Source of the DNA: Pedobacter helvus
GTDB taxonomy: Bacteria > Bacteroidota > Bacteroidia > Sphingobacteriales > Sphingobacteriaceae
Assembly (NCBI RefSeq): GCF_005925325.1
Contig: NZ_SRMP01000004.1
Span: 496,001-560,000, forward strand
Direction: 5' to 3'
DNA: 64,000 bases
Below, one piece after another: positions 45,342-54,917 of the stretch. A program made the position numbers and the translations under genes. How positions within the stretch are numbered: the first letter of the stretch is position 1; each line of letters begins with the position of its first letter. The notes under the pieces are model-generated. The model saw nothing but the letters and a program-made list of their open reading frames with translations. It did not search any database and was not told where the DNA came from.

Positions 45342-48300
45342 TTAATCCCTCACGATTGATACGAAACCTTTTCTCCTGGCCTTGCCATCGCCAAAATCGA
45401 TGATGTAGTAATAGGTGCCCTTGGCCAGCGGCGAACCGTTGAAGGTACCGTCCCAACTGTTATCGTAGGCCTTCTTGCTGTAGACCATCCTGCCGGCGAT
45501 ATCGAAGATCCTGATCTCGCTGTTTGGATACATATCGATGTTGCGGATGATCAGGTAATCGTTCTTTCCGTCGCCGTTAGGGGTAAGGATATTGGTTCCC
45601 GAGATCATCATGTAATCTTCCTGTACCGTAATGGTCACCGAACTGCTCTGGCTACAGCCATTGGCATTGGTTGCCGTTACCGTATAGGTAGTGGTCTGCG
45701 ATGGGCGTACCGTCAGCACGGCCGAGTTCTGCCCGCCGATGATACCATTGGCGCTGGACCAGCTGTAGCTCGTTCCGCCGGTTGCCGTAAGCTGTAGGGT
45801 GGCACCTTTGGATACCGAAAGTCCATTGCTGGAAGCGATCGATACCACGGGAAGGGCGTTGATGGTCAGCTGGCCGTTCACATAGATAAAGCTGTAGTTG
45901 TTCGAGACCGCACCGTTTGGCACCAATGTATAGGTTCCCGCAGGACTGTTCCGTGTTGCCGTAGTAGTTACCGTTGGCCTTGTGCCCAAGCTGGCCTCAC
46001 TATCTGTGAACTTAAAGCCACTATAGCTTATACCCAATGTTGGTAAGGTATTGCCCTGGCACATTACCGCATTATTAGCCCTTACCGTTAGCACCGCCTT
46101 GTTGATCGCCAGGTTTGCACCTGTATAGCTGATCGAATAGTTGCCCCCTGCACTTAGGGTATTCTGGTTGATCGCATAAGTGCCCACATTCTCTCCAGTT
46201 GCCCTCGACAAAGTGCCGGTAATCGCATCGGTACCTACCAGCCCAGATGAGCTATAGGTCAATGCCGGATCGGCTTCGCCGTAAACCTTGGTCTTGGCAG
46301 CGGCAGTGATGGTCAATGCCTTAGCTGTAATGCCCAGGTTGGCCCCAACATAGGTAACACTGTAGTTGCCGCCCGCACTTAGGGTATTCTGGTTGATCGC
46401 GTAAATGCCCACATTCTCTCCAGTTGCCCTCGACAAAGTGCCGGTAATCGCATCGGTACCTACCAGCCCAGATGAGCTATAGGTCAATGCCGGATCGGCT
46501 TCGCCATAAACCTTGGTCTTGGCAGCGGCAGTGATGGTCAATGCCTTGGCTGTAATGCCCAGGTTGGCCCCAACATAGGTGATACTGTAGTTGCCGCCCG
46601 CACTTAGGGTATTCTGGTTGATCGCATAAGTGCCCACATTCTCTCCAGTTGTCCTCGACAAAGTTCCGGTGATCGCATCGGTACCTACCAGCCCAGATGA
46701 GCTATAGGTTAGTGCCGGATCGGCTTCGCCGTAAACCTTGGTCTTGGCAGCGGCAGTAATGGTCAATGCCTTGGCTGTGACTACACCGATCGTAGTAGCT
46801 GATGTAGTAGATAGGCTATAATTGGCATTAGCCGCACCACCCAAAACAAAGTTATTTACCGTGACTGTCTTGCCCGTACCCACGTTCACATTATCGTAAA
46901 CCGCTGTACCGCTTACCGACACCTGATCGCCGCTTAGCACCCCTGTCAGGCTGTAGTTTCCGCTAGCTAGCGTAGCAGTGTTGTTTTTATCGTATACCTT
47001 GCTAATCATGGGACTGGCATTCAGCGCCAAGGTGAGTGCTTTTTGGGTAATCGTTCCGGTGGTGCTAGCCGTTGTGGTAGATAGCCCATAGTTGACGGCA
47101 GACGCACCCGCTAAAACGAAGTCTTTAACCGTGATGGTCTTGCCAGTGCCCACGCTTTCATTATCGAAGCTGGCTGTACCCGAAACAGCAACATTATCGC
47201 CAGGTACCACTCCCGACAGGTTGTAATTTGCAGGTGAAAGTGTAGCTGTTGCAGTCTTATCATACACCTTAGTAATGGCCGGGCTGCTATTGAGTGCAAG
47301 TGTTAAAGTTTTTTGAGTGATCGAACCATCAGTAGCCAACACTGTTCCAGGCACACTGTAATTGCCACTTGACGATCCCGACAGAACAAAGCCGTTTACC
47401 GTGATAGTCTTCCCAATGCCCACATTCGCATTTTCATAGGTAGCATGACCATTTACAGATACATCATCGCCCGTCTCTATTCCACCCAAGGTATAATTGC
47501 CAGCGACCAGCGTGGCATTATTAGTTTTATCGTATACCTTGCTGATCAAAGGACTGTTATTTAGAACCAAAGTCAATGCCTTTGGTGTAATTGATCCAAC
47601 CGTATTCAAGATAGTAGTAGGTAAACTGTAATTGCGGCTTGACGGTCCCGACAGAACTAAACCGTTTACAGTAACCGTTTTGTTAGTGCCAACATTCGCA
47701 TCTTCATAGGTAGCAACACCATTGACAGATACATTATCGCCCGTCTCTATCCCACCTAAGGTATAATTGCCAGCGGCCAGAGTGGCATTATTAGTTTTAT
47801 CGTATACCTTGCTGATCAAAGGACTGTTATTTAGAGCCAAAGTCAGTGCCTTTTGTGTAATTGATCCAACCGCATTCAAAACAGTAACAGGTAAACTGTA
47901 GTTGGCGCTTGACGGCCCCGACAGAACGAAACTTTTCACCGTGACGGTCTTCCTAATGCCCACGTTCGCGTCATCATACCTCGCAGTGCCTGTAATCGAA
48001 ACCTCATCTCCGTTTTCTATGCCGCCTAAGCTATAATTGCCAGCCGCTAGCGTAACCGAGTTATTTCTATCGTATACCTTACTGATCACAGGGTCGTTGT
48101 TCAAGGCCAAAGACAGTAGTTTTGGGGTGATCGAACCCATTGTGGTCAAGGCAGTGGCAAGCAGACTGTAGTTGCCCCTTGACGGTCCCGACAGAATGAA
48201 ATCATTTACAGTAATGGCCTTTCCAATGCCAACATTCGAATTGTCATAGGTCGCGGTACCTGCTACAGATACATCATCGCCCATCTCTATCCCATCTAAG

Positions 48301-51300
48301 GTATAATTGCCATCGGCAAGCGTGGCGATGTTGGTTTTATCGTATATCTTACTGATCAATGGACTGTTTTTCAAAGCCAAAGTCAGCACCTTTTGTGTAA
48401 TTGATCCAACGATACCCAAAGTAGTAGCTGGCACACTGTAGTTCAGGCTTGAGGGGCCCGACAGTACAAAACCCTTTACCGTAATGGTCTTACCGGTTCC
48501 CACATTTGCATTGTCGTAGGTTCCCGTACCTGAGACAGCTACAGCATCGCCCACCTCTATACCACTCAAGGTGTAATTGCCGGCGGACAGCGTGGCGTTG
48601 TTGGTTTTATCGTAAACCTTACTGATCACAGGGCTACTGTTCAGCACCAGGGTCAGTGCTTTCTGCGTAATAGATCCTGCTGTAGTCAAGGAAAGAGCCG
48701 GCAAGCTGTAGTTAGCGCTTGAGGATCCCGACAATACGAAACCCTTTACCGTAATGGTCTTACCGGTTCCCGCATTTGCATTGTCGTACGTTGCCGTACC
48801 TGAGACAGTTACAGCATCGCCCGTCTCTATCCCACTCAAGGTGTAATTGCCGTCGGTTAGCGTAGCGTTGTTGGTTTTATCGTAAACCTTACTGATCACT
48901 GGGCTACTGTTCAGCGCCAGGGTCAGTGCTTTCTGTGTAATAGATCCTACTGTAATCAAGGCAGTAGCGGGCACAGTATAGTTGCCGCTCGACGGTCCCG
49001 ATAGAACAAAACCATTCACCATAATGGTCTTGCCGGTACCCACATTCGAATTGTTATAGGTTGCTGTACCTGTTACAGATACCTCATCGCCCATCTCGAT
49101 CCCGCCTAAAGTATAATTGCTGACGGCCAGAGTAGCACTATTAGTCTTATCGTAGACCTTATTGATCGCAGGGGCGCTGTTCAACGCCAGGCTCAGGACT
49201 TTTTGTGCAATAGACCCCGCTGTGCTCAAGGCAGTAGCGGGCACAGTATAGTTGCCGCTTGAGGGGCCCGACAAAACAAAACCTTTTACCGTAATGGTTT
49301 TGCCCATACCAACATTCGAATTATCATAGGTTGCCGTACCTGTCACAGCTACCTCGTCGCCCATCTCTACCCCCTCCAAGATATAGTTTCCAGCGGCCAG
49401 GGTGGCAAAGTTAGTTCTATCGTATACCCTGCTGATCAACGGTGTACTGTTAAGTTTCAACGTCAAAGACTTTGCCGTGATAGATAGACTCGTGTTCATA
49501 TCATACGTCACGTCATAATTACCACCCGCGTAAAGTGTCCCTTGCTTGATGTCGTAAAATCCCACATTCTCTCCATTGGTACGATCAAGGCTACCGCTAA
49601 ATTTATCGCCAAATGCCAGACCGGAGCCACCTACGCTATAGGTTAGGACAGGATCCCTATCACCATAGACCTTGGTTTGGCCAGCATTCGCACTTACAGT
49701 TATTCGCCTTTTGTTGATAGTAAAGGTCCCACCAGTAAATGCCAGTTCATAGTTATTACTTAAGCTCAATGTACCCTGAGCAATCGCATAGCTGCCCACA
49801 TTTTCACCGCTTATGCGATTAATACGACCATTGAACACATCATTGAAGGCAAGCCCAGATCCCCCGACCGTGTAGTACAGCACCGGGTCTGCATTACCAT
49901 AGATCTTGGATTGGTCTGTACCTACCGTAACCGATAGCTTTCTCTTATTGATGCTAAAGGTGGTTCCACTGTTAAAGGTAAGCGCATAATTTGGGCCAAC
50001 TGACAAACTACCCTGAGTAATGGCATAGCTGCCCACGTTTTCACCGTTTGTCCGCCCTAGGATACCACTGAATTTATCATTGAAGGCAAGACCGCTCCCC
50101 CCAACCGTGTAGGCGAAGGTCGGATCTACATTGCCATATACCTTAGCTTGTCCAGTATTTACACTTATCGTTATTGGTCTCCTATGAATGGCAAAAGTAT
50201 TTAGAGGGATAAAATCCAAAATATAGTTGGAAGTGGTCGCTAAAGTTCCTTTGGTAATGAGGTAACTACCCACATTTTCGTTTTCTGTACGACTAAGGCT
50301 TCCAGTCAGCTGGTCGCCAAACGCTAAGCCAGGACTGCCAATCGTATAGGTAAATGTTGGATCCGCATCACCGTAAGTCTTAGACTGTCCAGAATTGGCT
50401 CTGACGAACAAGGTTCTAGGTGCAACATAACTTGGAGACATCGAAACCGAGACTGGTGTGGCGCCCGAACTTGTAAAAACAATATTTCCGCTATACTCTC
50501 CCACAGGATTTTTATCCTTCAGGCGTATAAAGATCTTAGCAGAAACGGAATTACCCGTGTTGATGACAGTCAAAGTTTCACTATAGGCCATATCATCTAG
50601 ACTTAGTTCAAATCCGGCTGGTGGTATAACCAAAATGTCCGCCGTCAAATTGCTACCATTGATCTCAACAGAAGCTTTTTGAGAGGTACTACCGTAGGTG
50701 TTATTGAGAGGCATTATCAGCGTACTATTCACCGAAATGAGTGGTTTCAGCGTAAAACTGTATATTTCACCATAGCTGGTCCCGATCTGATTTTTTGCAT
50801 AGGCCCTTACGTAATATTTACTGCCCGTTAAGCCATTTACGTATGTATTGAAAGGACCCGTTCCAAAACCTAACACCATTTTAATAACATTAGGCTTCCC
50901 AATTTCCAGATCGGTGGCACTTTGGGAATAGATGATCCCGCTTTCTATAACCTGTTCATTACCATCTGATGTGACATTTCCACCCAGAAAAGCAGCATTT
51001 GAAGTTACGCTAGCTGGTTCTGAAGTCGAAACAGTAGGTACTGTTGCAGGACTGATAAAGTTAATTTCTGAGAGTTCGCCTAGCCCGCTTCGACTAGTCC
51101 CATCATCTTTAAATACGATACTTGTCACCCCGTCTTGGTTTATGTCTTTCCTAGAGCCATTTCCAGGCCACTTAAAACTCATCACCATAGTCGACCCCCG
51201 GTAAATTTCGACCGTGGAGCCCTGTACATTGGTACCCCACGCGAAATGAAGCCAATTGACATAGATCGCTTTACTGATAGCTACCGTTGCGGTTCTAGGA

Positions 51301-51488
51301 GAACCTTCCTTGTTAAAAAAAGCATAGGCACCACGAGGAGTATTGACCTCAGCATCACCCGATAAAGTAAAGGTTACCCCTCCACCTGTTTTGGGACTAA
51401 GATCAGTACGTAGGCTGACTTGTGCGATCCCCAACGACGCACAAAAAATAAACAGACCGATAAAGAGTAAACTTTTCTTCATAAGCAT
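45342..51488 (-). CDS. Giant MBG/YDG-repeat surface protein with type B T9SS sorting domain
   Basis: A 2048-residue protein. A signal peptide (LLFIGLFIFCASLGIAQ) is followed by a beta-rich N-terminal domain and an FN3-like segment (YVNGLTGSKYYVRAYAKNQI near 215-235). Residues 358-679 hold four MBG domains, 680-1577 ten YDG repeats of about 90 residues (VYDKTNNATL, GKTITVKGFVLSGPSS), and 1578-1802 three nearly identical 75-residue MBG units (KVYGEADPALTYSSSGLVGT). Ig-like segments follow (GGTSYSWSSANG). The gliding-motility-type C-terminal domain is at the end (ILTPNGDGKNDYLIIRNIDM, ending GFVSIVRD). It is probably a fibrous adhesin exported by T9SS and anchored with the downstream PorP-like protein. 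The frame is intact throughout. Confidence 0.93.
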   Translation of the reverse strand: MLMKKSLLFIGLFIFCASLGIAQVSLRTDLSPKTGGGVTFTLSGDAEVNTPRGAYAFFNKEGSPRTATVAISKAIYVNWLHFAWGTNVQGSTVEIYRGSTMVMSFKWPGNGSRKDINQDGVTSIVFKDDGTSRSGLGELSEINFISPATVPTVSTSEPASVTSNAAFLGGNVTSDGNEQVIESGIIYSQSATDLEIGKPNVIKMVLGFGTGPFNTYVNGLTGSKYYVRAYAKNQIGTSYGEIYSFTLKPLISVNSTLIMPLNNTYGSTSQKASVEINGSNLTADILVIPPAGFELSLDDMAYSETLTVINTGNSVSAKIFIRLKDKNPVGEYSGNIVFTSSGATPVSVSMSPSYVAPRTLFVRANSGQSKTYGDADPTFTYTIGSPGLAFGDQLTGSLSRTENENVGSYLITKGTLATTSNYILDFIPLNTFAIHRRPITISVNTGQAKVYGNVDPTFAYTVGGSGLAFNDKFSGILGRTNGENVGSYAITQGSLSVGPNYALTFNSGTTFSINKRKLSVTVGTDQSKIYGNADPVLYYTVGGSGLAFNDVFNGRINRISGENVGSYAIAQGTLSLSNNYELAFTGGTFTINKRRITVSANAGQTKVYGDRDPVLTYSVGGSGLAFGDKFSGSLDRTNGENVGFYDIKQGTLYAGGNYDVTYDMNTSLSITAKSLTLKLNSTPLISRVYDRTNFATLAAGNYILEGVEMGDEVAVTGTATYDNSNVGMGKTITVKGFVLSGPSSGNYTVPATALSTAGSIAQKVLSLALNSAPAINKVYDKTNSATLAVSNYTLGGIEMGDEVSVTGTATYNNSNVGTGKTIMVNGFVLSGPSSGNYTVPATALITVGSITQKALTLALNSSPVISKVYDKTNNATLTDGNYTLSGIETGDAVTVSGTATYDNANAGTGKTITVKGFVLSGSSSANYSLPALSLTTAGSITQKALTLVLNSSPVISKVYDKTNNATLSAGNYTLSGIEVGDAVAVSGTGTYDNANVGTGKTITVKGFVLSGPSSLNYSVPATTLGIVGSITQKVLTLALKNSPLISKIYDKTNIATLADGNYTLDGIEMGDDVSVAGTATYDNSNVGIGKAITVNDFILSGPSRGNYSLLATALTTMGSITPKLLSLALNNDPVISKVYDRNNSVTLAAGNYSLGGIENGDEVSITGTARYDDANVGIRKTVTVKSFVLSGPSSANYSLPVTVLNAVGSITQKALTLALNNSPLISKVYDKTNNATLAAGNYTLGGIETGDNVSVNGVATYEDANVGTNKTVTVNGLVLSGPSSRNYSLPTTILNTVGSITPKALTLVLNNSPLISKVYDKTNNATLVAGNYTLGGIETGDDVSVNGHATYENANVGIGKTITVNGFVLSGSSSGNYSVPGTVLATDGSITQKTLTLALNSSPAITKVYDKTATATLSPANYNLSGVVPGDNVAVSGTASFDNESVGTGKTITVKDFVLAGASAVNYGLSTTTASTTGTITQKALTLALNASPMISKVYDKNNTATLASGNYSLTGVLSGDQVSVSGTAVYDNVNVGTGKTVTVNNFVLGGAANANYSLSTTSATTIGVVTAKALTITAAAKTKVYGEADPALTYSSSGLVGTDAITGTLSRTTGENVGTYAINQNTLSAGGNYSITYVGANLGITAKALTITAAAKTKVYGEADPALTYSSSGLVGTDAITGTLSRATGENVGIYAINQNTLSAGGNYSVTYVGANLGITAKALTITAAAKTKVYGEADPALTYSSSGLVGTDAITGTLSRATGENVGTYAINQNTLSAGGNYSISYTGANLAINKAVLTVRANNAVMCQGNTLPTLGISYSGFKFTDSEASLGTRPTVTTTATRNSPAGTYTLVPNGAVSNNYSFIYVNGQLTINALPVVSIASSNGLSVSKGATLQLTATGGTSYSWSSANGIIGGQNSAVLTVRPSQTTTYTVTATNANGCSQSSSVTITVQEDYMMISGTNILTPNGDGKNDYLIIRNIDMYPNSEIRIFDIAGRMVYSKKAYDNSWDGTFNGSPLAKGTYYYIIDFGDGKARRKGFVSIVRD
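46083..46757 (-). repeat. Three near-identical 225-bp repeats in the giant gene
   Basis: Three consecutive units of 75 codons (TAAAKTKVYGEADPALTYSS...) differ at only a few positions, for example SRTTGENVGTY versus SRATGENVGIY. The high identity points to recent duplication or gene conversion and makes this stretch prone to copy-number change or assembly collapse. Confidence 0.9.
46758..49451 (-). repeat. Ten 270-bp YDG repeats in the giant gene
   Basis: Ten consecutive units of about 90 codons (the last is 88) begin with N-S-x-P-x-I-S-K-V-Y-D-K-T-N. They diverge more than the downstream MBG triplet; units 3/4 and 7/8 are the most similar pairs. The array encodes a long stalk. Confidence 0.9.
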
Positions 51489-51735
51489 TGGATTAGTTTG
51501 ATTGGTTTTTGAAGTAAACAGAAGAAAGCGGCACCAAACCGATTATTTGAGTGAAAATTCTTCATGTATATGATTTAAAAATTTGTAGAATAGGAATACC
51601 GCTGATGGGCAACGGTATTAGAGACACTAAATTCAGAGGCGGGGTGTTGAGCATTAAGTGATTTAAATTTCGCAGCAAGCAGCTGGAAGCCACAGGCTTT
51701 ATTCACACAAAAAAAGAGTAAAATAACATAGTGCA

Positions 51736-51757
51736 CAATAGCTAATACTAGCTATTG
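51736..51757. promoter_or_regulatory. 22-bp palindrome upstream of the giant gene (operator copy A)
   Basis: CAATAGCTAATACTAGCTATTG is palindromic except for one central mismatch and matches the core of the perfect palindrome at 52604-52627 at 21 of 22 positions. It lies 248 bp upstream of the giant gene's start codon, in the gap 51489-51893. It is probably bound by the LuxR-type regulator encoded at 51894-52526 (inference). Confidence 0.65.
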
Positions 51758-51781
51758 ACAGTCCTGCTTTCTTATTGAATG

Positions 51782-51812
51782 ACGTGTAAGATCTCAACTT
51801 ACCCTTACACGT
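51782..51812. terminator. Hairpin downstream of the LuxR-type regulator gene
   Basis: ACGTGTAAG (51782-51790) and CTTACACGT (51804-51812) form a perfect 9-bp stem with a 13-nt loop in the gap after the regulator's stop. There is no strong U-tract on either strand, so terminator function is tentative. No other feature is seen in the gap apart from operator copy A. Confidence 0.4.
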
Positions 51813-51893
51813 ACCAGCTCTGGGCTTAGGGTTGCCCCCCATTGCACTGGCATAAACGCCAATACTTGTAAAAATGAATAAGGGGGATAGAAA

Positions 51894-52526
51894 TTAGGAG
51901 ACTACCCTTCGTTGTATAGCCAAACGTACCGCTTCGGTAGCACTATTGACATGCAGTTTTTCATAGATTTTTTTGATATGGTTACATACCGTGAAGTATG
52001 CAATACCACTTTTGGCAGCTATCATTTTATAACTATGTCCCTCTACCAACAATTTAAGGATGTTCTTTTCCTTTTCGGTCAAATTATAAGTTGTTGAAAT
52101 ATTTTCTTCCCTGAAAAACTGTAGTACTTTGGTTGCAACTGTTCCCGTCATAGGGGCGCCACCCTCAAAAGCTTCCCTCAATTGATCTAACAACTTATCT
52201 GGAGCTGTTTTTTTTAGCAGGTAACCGTTAGCTCCAGCTTTTATAGCTTCAAAAATATTTTCATTATCATCAAAAACAGTCTGCATAATGATAGGCAATG
52301 CTGGAAATTCGGCCTTTACGGCACGAGTACCATTGATACCGTTACCCAACGGCATGTCTATGTCCATCAATACCAAATCTGGCTGTATCGCTTTCACTAA
52401 ATCCAGCGCATCTGCAGCACTTTCGTAGCTCCCTACACATTCCATGTCAGCACACATATTCAATAACATTGCCAAGCTGTCTCTTCTTGTACTATCGTCA
52501 TCAAATATGATAATGCGTTTTTTCAT
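51894..52526 (-). CDS. NarL/LuxR-type response regulator
   Basis: A 210-residue regulator. The receiver has Asp9-Asp10-Asp11 (IIIFDDDSTRRDSL), phospho-acceptor Asp55 in DLVLMDIDMPLGNG, and Lys near 105 in GYLLKKTAPDKL. The C-terminal LuxR HTH (YNLTEKEKNILKLLVEGHSY, KMIAAKSGIAYFTVCNHIKK) is complete. It is encoded after its probable kinase (102-bp gap) and upstream of the giant surface-protein gene. Palindromes CAATAGCTA...TAGCTATTG occur upstream of this gene and of the giant gene, suggesting it regulates both. Confidence 0.93.
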   Translation of the reverse strand: MKKRIIIFDDDSTRRDSLAMLLNMCADMECVGSYESAADALDLVKAIQPDLVLMDIDMPLGNGINGTRAVKAEFPALPIIMQTVFDDNENIFEAIKAGANGYLLKKTAPDKLLDQLREAFEGGAPMTGTVATKVLQFFREENISTTYNLTEKEKNILKLLVEGHSYKMIAAKSGIAYFTVCNHIKKIYEKLHVNSATEAVRLAIQRRVVS

Positions 52527-52603
52527 GGTATAAATATTATTGTGTTATAAAGCTTTTATCGTGCGATCAATAGCTACAAAACTATTGCCATTTATCTCGC
52601 ATC

Positions 52604-52627
52604 TCAATAGCTAATATTAGCTATTGA
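52604..52627. promoter_or_regulatory. 24-bp perfect palindrome upstream of the regulator gene (operator copy B)
   Basis: TCAATAGCTAAT and its exact reverse complement ATTAGCTATTGA abut at 52604-52627, between the kinase stop and the regulator start at 52526. A looser relative (CAATAG...CTATTG, 20 bp with two bases fewer in the centre) lies at 52568-52587. Together with copy A these define a candidate autoregulatory operator. Confidence 0.7.
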
Positions 52628-54457
52628 TTATAGAGGTATGAGAAGTGTTACCGCAGTGCCCTTCTCCTTCGAACTTGTAATATTGATATCTGCTCCAACT
52701 TCCTTCGCCCTTCTACTCATATTCGACAAACCATTTCCTTCCCTTTTTGCTGCCACGTCAAAACCGCCACCGTTATCTGTTACCTGCATAGAAAAAAAGC
52801 CCTTATCCTGTTTTATCGATACCTTGATTTCTGTACAACTACTATATTTCACGGCATTGTTGATTGCTTCTTTATAAATCAAATAAAGGTTTTTTCGCAT
52901 AGTCATAGACAAAGCCAAACTACTCACCTCTTCGACTGTCCTAAATTGGAAACCCATCCCAGCATGCTCAGTCATATCAGCGCCAAAAGCTCGCATACGG
53001 GCAACTACCTGTTCCATCGCATCCATGTTAGGATTAACACTCCAGATAATATCAGCAATGCTTTCCTGTACATTTTGAGCATTTCGTTTGATCTTCTCTA
53101 AGGTGCTCCGTTGTGTGTCTGCCTGCGGTTGCATTAATAGTGAATGTGTGTATAGGGAGATGCTACTGAGTGTGCTACCTATATCGTCATGCATATCTGC
53201 ACTCAGCTTTTGCCTCAATTCCATGATACGATTTAATTCTGCTATTTGCTTCCTATCTTTCTCAAGCCTGCCCCTATAATACCTGATTATCAGTATCACT
53301 ACCAGCAACACGATAAAAAGTACGGTCAAGGCAATGATACGGATTTGAGACACCTTTTTATAGCTTTCCAGCTTACTCCTCTCTTCCAGCAATTTTTCTA
53401 GATCGGTACGTTGCTGCACCCGCATCACCAATAAACTGTTGAATACAGAATCATTACGTTTAATTGCCTTTATCGTCGAATCGCGGTAGGCCAGTGCAAG
53501 TTTTTGTTTACCCGTAAGCTGATAAAAACGGCTAAGTACTGGAAAAAATTTTTCTAACCTGCTGAACTGCTGGCTATGATTTATGTGCTTTCTAGCGCTA
53601 TCTAATAAGTCATTTGCTGCCTTCCAATTTCTTTCTGCTAAATAAATGTCTGCCAAAGGAATTTCCGCTCCAGAAGCCAAACCCCAATCCCCTGTTCCTG
53701 AAGCTTCATTTAGGTCAATAAGTAATAATGGCTTTGCCTTTTCATATTGGTTCTTTTGATAATAACCGTGACCAATATTGCCCAGAGATATAGTTCGATA
53801 AATGTTTGGCTTATTTTTGATCACGGCTACATTTGCTGCCTTTTGTAGGTAATGTATCGCGGAATCAATTTCATGTTGCTCCATAAAACACAGGCCAATG
53901 GTATTGTAAAAATCCCACTTGTCATCAGCATATTTCACACCTCGTTTGCCTAATTCAATCGCTTTTTTATAATCTTTGAACTTATAGTTTGCAGATGATA
54001 TCTCCCCACAATAATTGGCATAATTGGTAATCACCTCTGCAGGATAAATCTCTAGTAATTTTTCTAGTTTAAGATAAGCACTGAAAGCTTTTTCGTAGTT
54101 AACAGCCACCAAGAAATAATAATAACCCATAGTTTGATAGCACATCGCCTGTATATTTGGGAAAGCTTTGTACTTCTTATCGATCTGGTCGTAAAAGATA
54201 TCCGCAACGGTCGTGTTACGGTCTACTTCATTTGTGAACTCAATTAATTCTAAAAAAAATCGGAGTTCCTTATCCTCTTTTTGCGCTAGTTTTTCTTTAA
54301 TCGTTTTCTTCACAGCGATCCGCTTGTTTTTTTGATAAAAACAAGCAGATCGCAACGAGTCCAACCATTTGCCTTTTTCCTGATTACTAGTCCACTGACC
54401 TGATGCGCCGAGTACACCAAATATCGAACATAATAGAAAAATAGAGATTGCTTTCAA
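52628..54457 (-). CDS. TPR-containing sensor histidine kinase (HisKA_3 type)
   Basis: A 609-residue kinase: signal peptide (ISIFLLCSIFGVLGASG), tetratricopeptide region of about 60-330 (YYFLVAVNYEKAFSAYLKLE, TIGLCFMEQHEIDSAIHYLQ), one membrane helix (IIALTVLFIVLLVVILIIRY), then a HisKA_3 dimerisation domain with the phospho-His in LSADMHDDIGSTLSS. The HATPase domain has YKEAINNAVKYS and DNGGGFD. This NarX/DesK-like type pairs with NarL-type regulators, here the next gene. The signal sensed is unknown. Confidence 0.92.
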   Translation of the reverse strand: MKAISIFLLCSIFGVLGASGQWTSNQEKGKWLDSLRSACFYQKNKRIAVKKTIKEKLAQKEDKELRFFLELIEFTNEVDRNTTVADIFYDQIDKKYKAFPNIQAMCYQTMGYYYFLVAVNYEKAFSAYLKLEKLLEIYPAEVITNYANYCGEISSANYKFKDYKKAIELGKRGVKYADDKWDFYNTIGLCFMEQHEIDSAIHYLQKAANVAVIKNKPNIYRTISLGNIGHGYYQKNQYEKAKPLLLIDLNEASGTGDWGLASGAEIPLADIYLAERNWKAANDLLDSARKHINHSQQFSRLEKFFPVLSRFYQLTGKQKLALAYRDSTIKAIKRNDSVFNSLLVMRVQQRTDLEKLLEERSKLESYKKVSQIRIIALTVLFIVLLVVILIIRYYRGRLEKDRKQIAELNRIMELRQKLSADMHDDIGSTLSSISLYTHSLLMQPQADTQRSTLEKIKRNAQNVQESIADIIWSVNPNMDAMEQVVARMRAFGADMTEHAGMGFQFRTVEEVSSLALSMTMRKNLYLIYKEAINNAVKYSSCTEIKVSIKQDKGFFSMQVTDNGGGFDVAAKREGNGLSNMSRRAKEVGADINITSSKEKGTAVTLLIPL

Positions 54458-54549
54458 ATGGCTTGGTTTTTTCCGCTAAGATAGTAATCCTATTAAAACA
54501 ATATTCACAATATAAATCTGAAATATAGTATATTGAACCATACCATTAT

Positions 54550-54584
54550 AAAAAAAACACAAGCCCGACCTAATGGCCGGGCTT
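54550..54584 (-). terminator. Intrinsic terminator on the minus strand without an obvious gene
   Basis: AAGCCCGACC (54561-54570) pairs with GGCCGGGCTT-type sequence up to 54584 with one mismatch and a short loop. On the minus strand it is followed by GTGTTTTTTTT, a strong U-tract; on the plus strand the tract is weak. No convincing minus-strand gene precedes it (the next gene to the right is on the plus strand). Confidence 0.75.
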
Positions 54585-54917
54585 TCGTATAATTCCCAAA
54601 TCAATACTGATTCTTATTTCACGTTTTTCTTTTCTCATCTCGGCTCTGATCTCTTGCGCCAAAAACATTCAGATCTTGCCTCCCCTTAGTACCTGACTGT
54701 TACACAATTCGCTTTTAAGTGAAAGAAATTTTCTATAAGCAAAAAACAAACAGTCATATGGTTTGGATTGTCCTGCTCCAACCCATTTCCTTTGAACGGT
54801 TCTACAAAGCTGTGCAGAAAGTCGTAGGCCATTAAACAGTCTGCCGACGTTTTCCACAAGCCGCCCGGGATCAAAACATTTATCAACCCCGCTTGTTCCA
54901 TTCCTAAAATAGCGAAT
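54585..54917. other. Gap between the orphan terminator and the SRPBCC gene
   Basis: A 333-bp stretch. Two overlapping minus-strand frames cross it and run into the SRPBCC gene but lack protein-like features. A short minus-strand RNA ending at the 54550 terminator is possible; nothing else is recognised. Confidence 0.35.

Noticed and set aside
45342..51488. Regular repeats suggesting CRISPR or tandem non-coding DNA
   Set aside because: The repeats are in frame, 225 or 270 bp long, and encode MBG/YDG domains within one intact gene.
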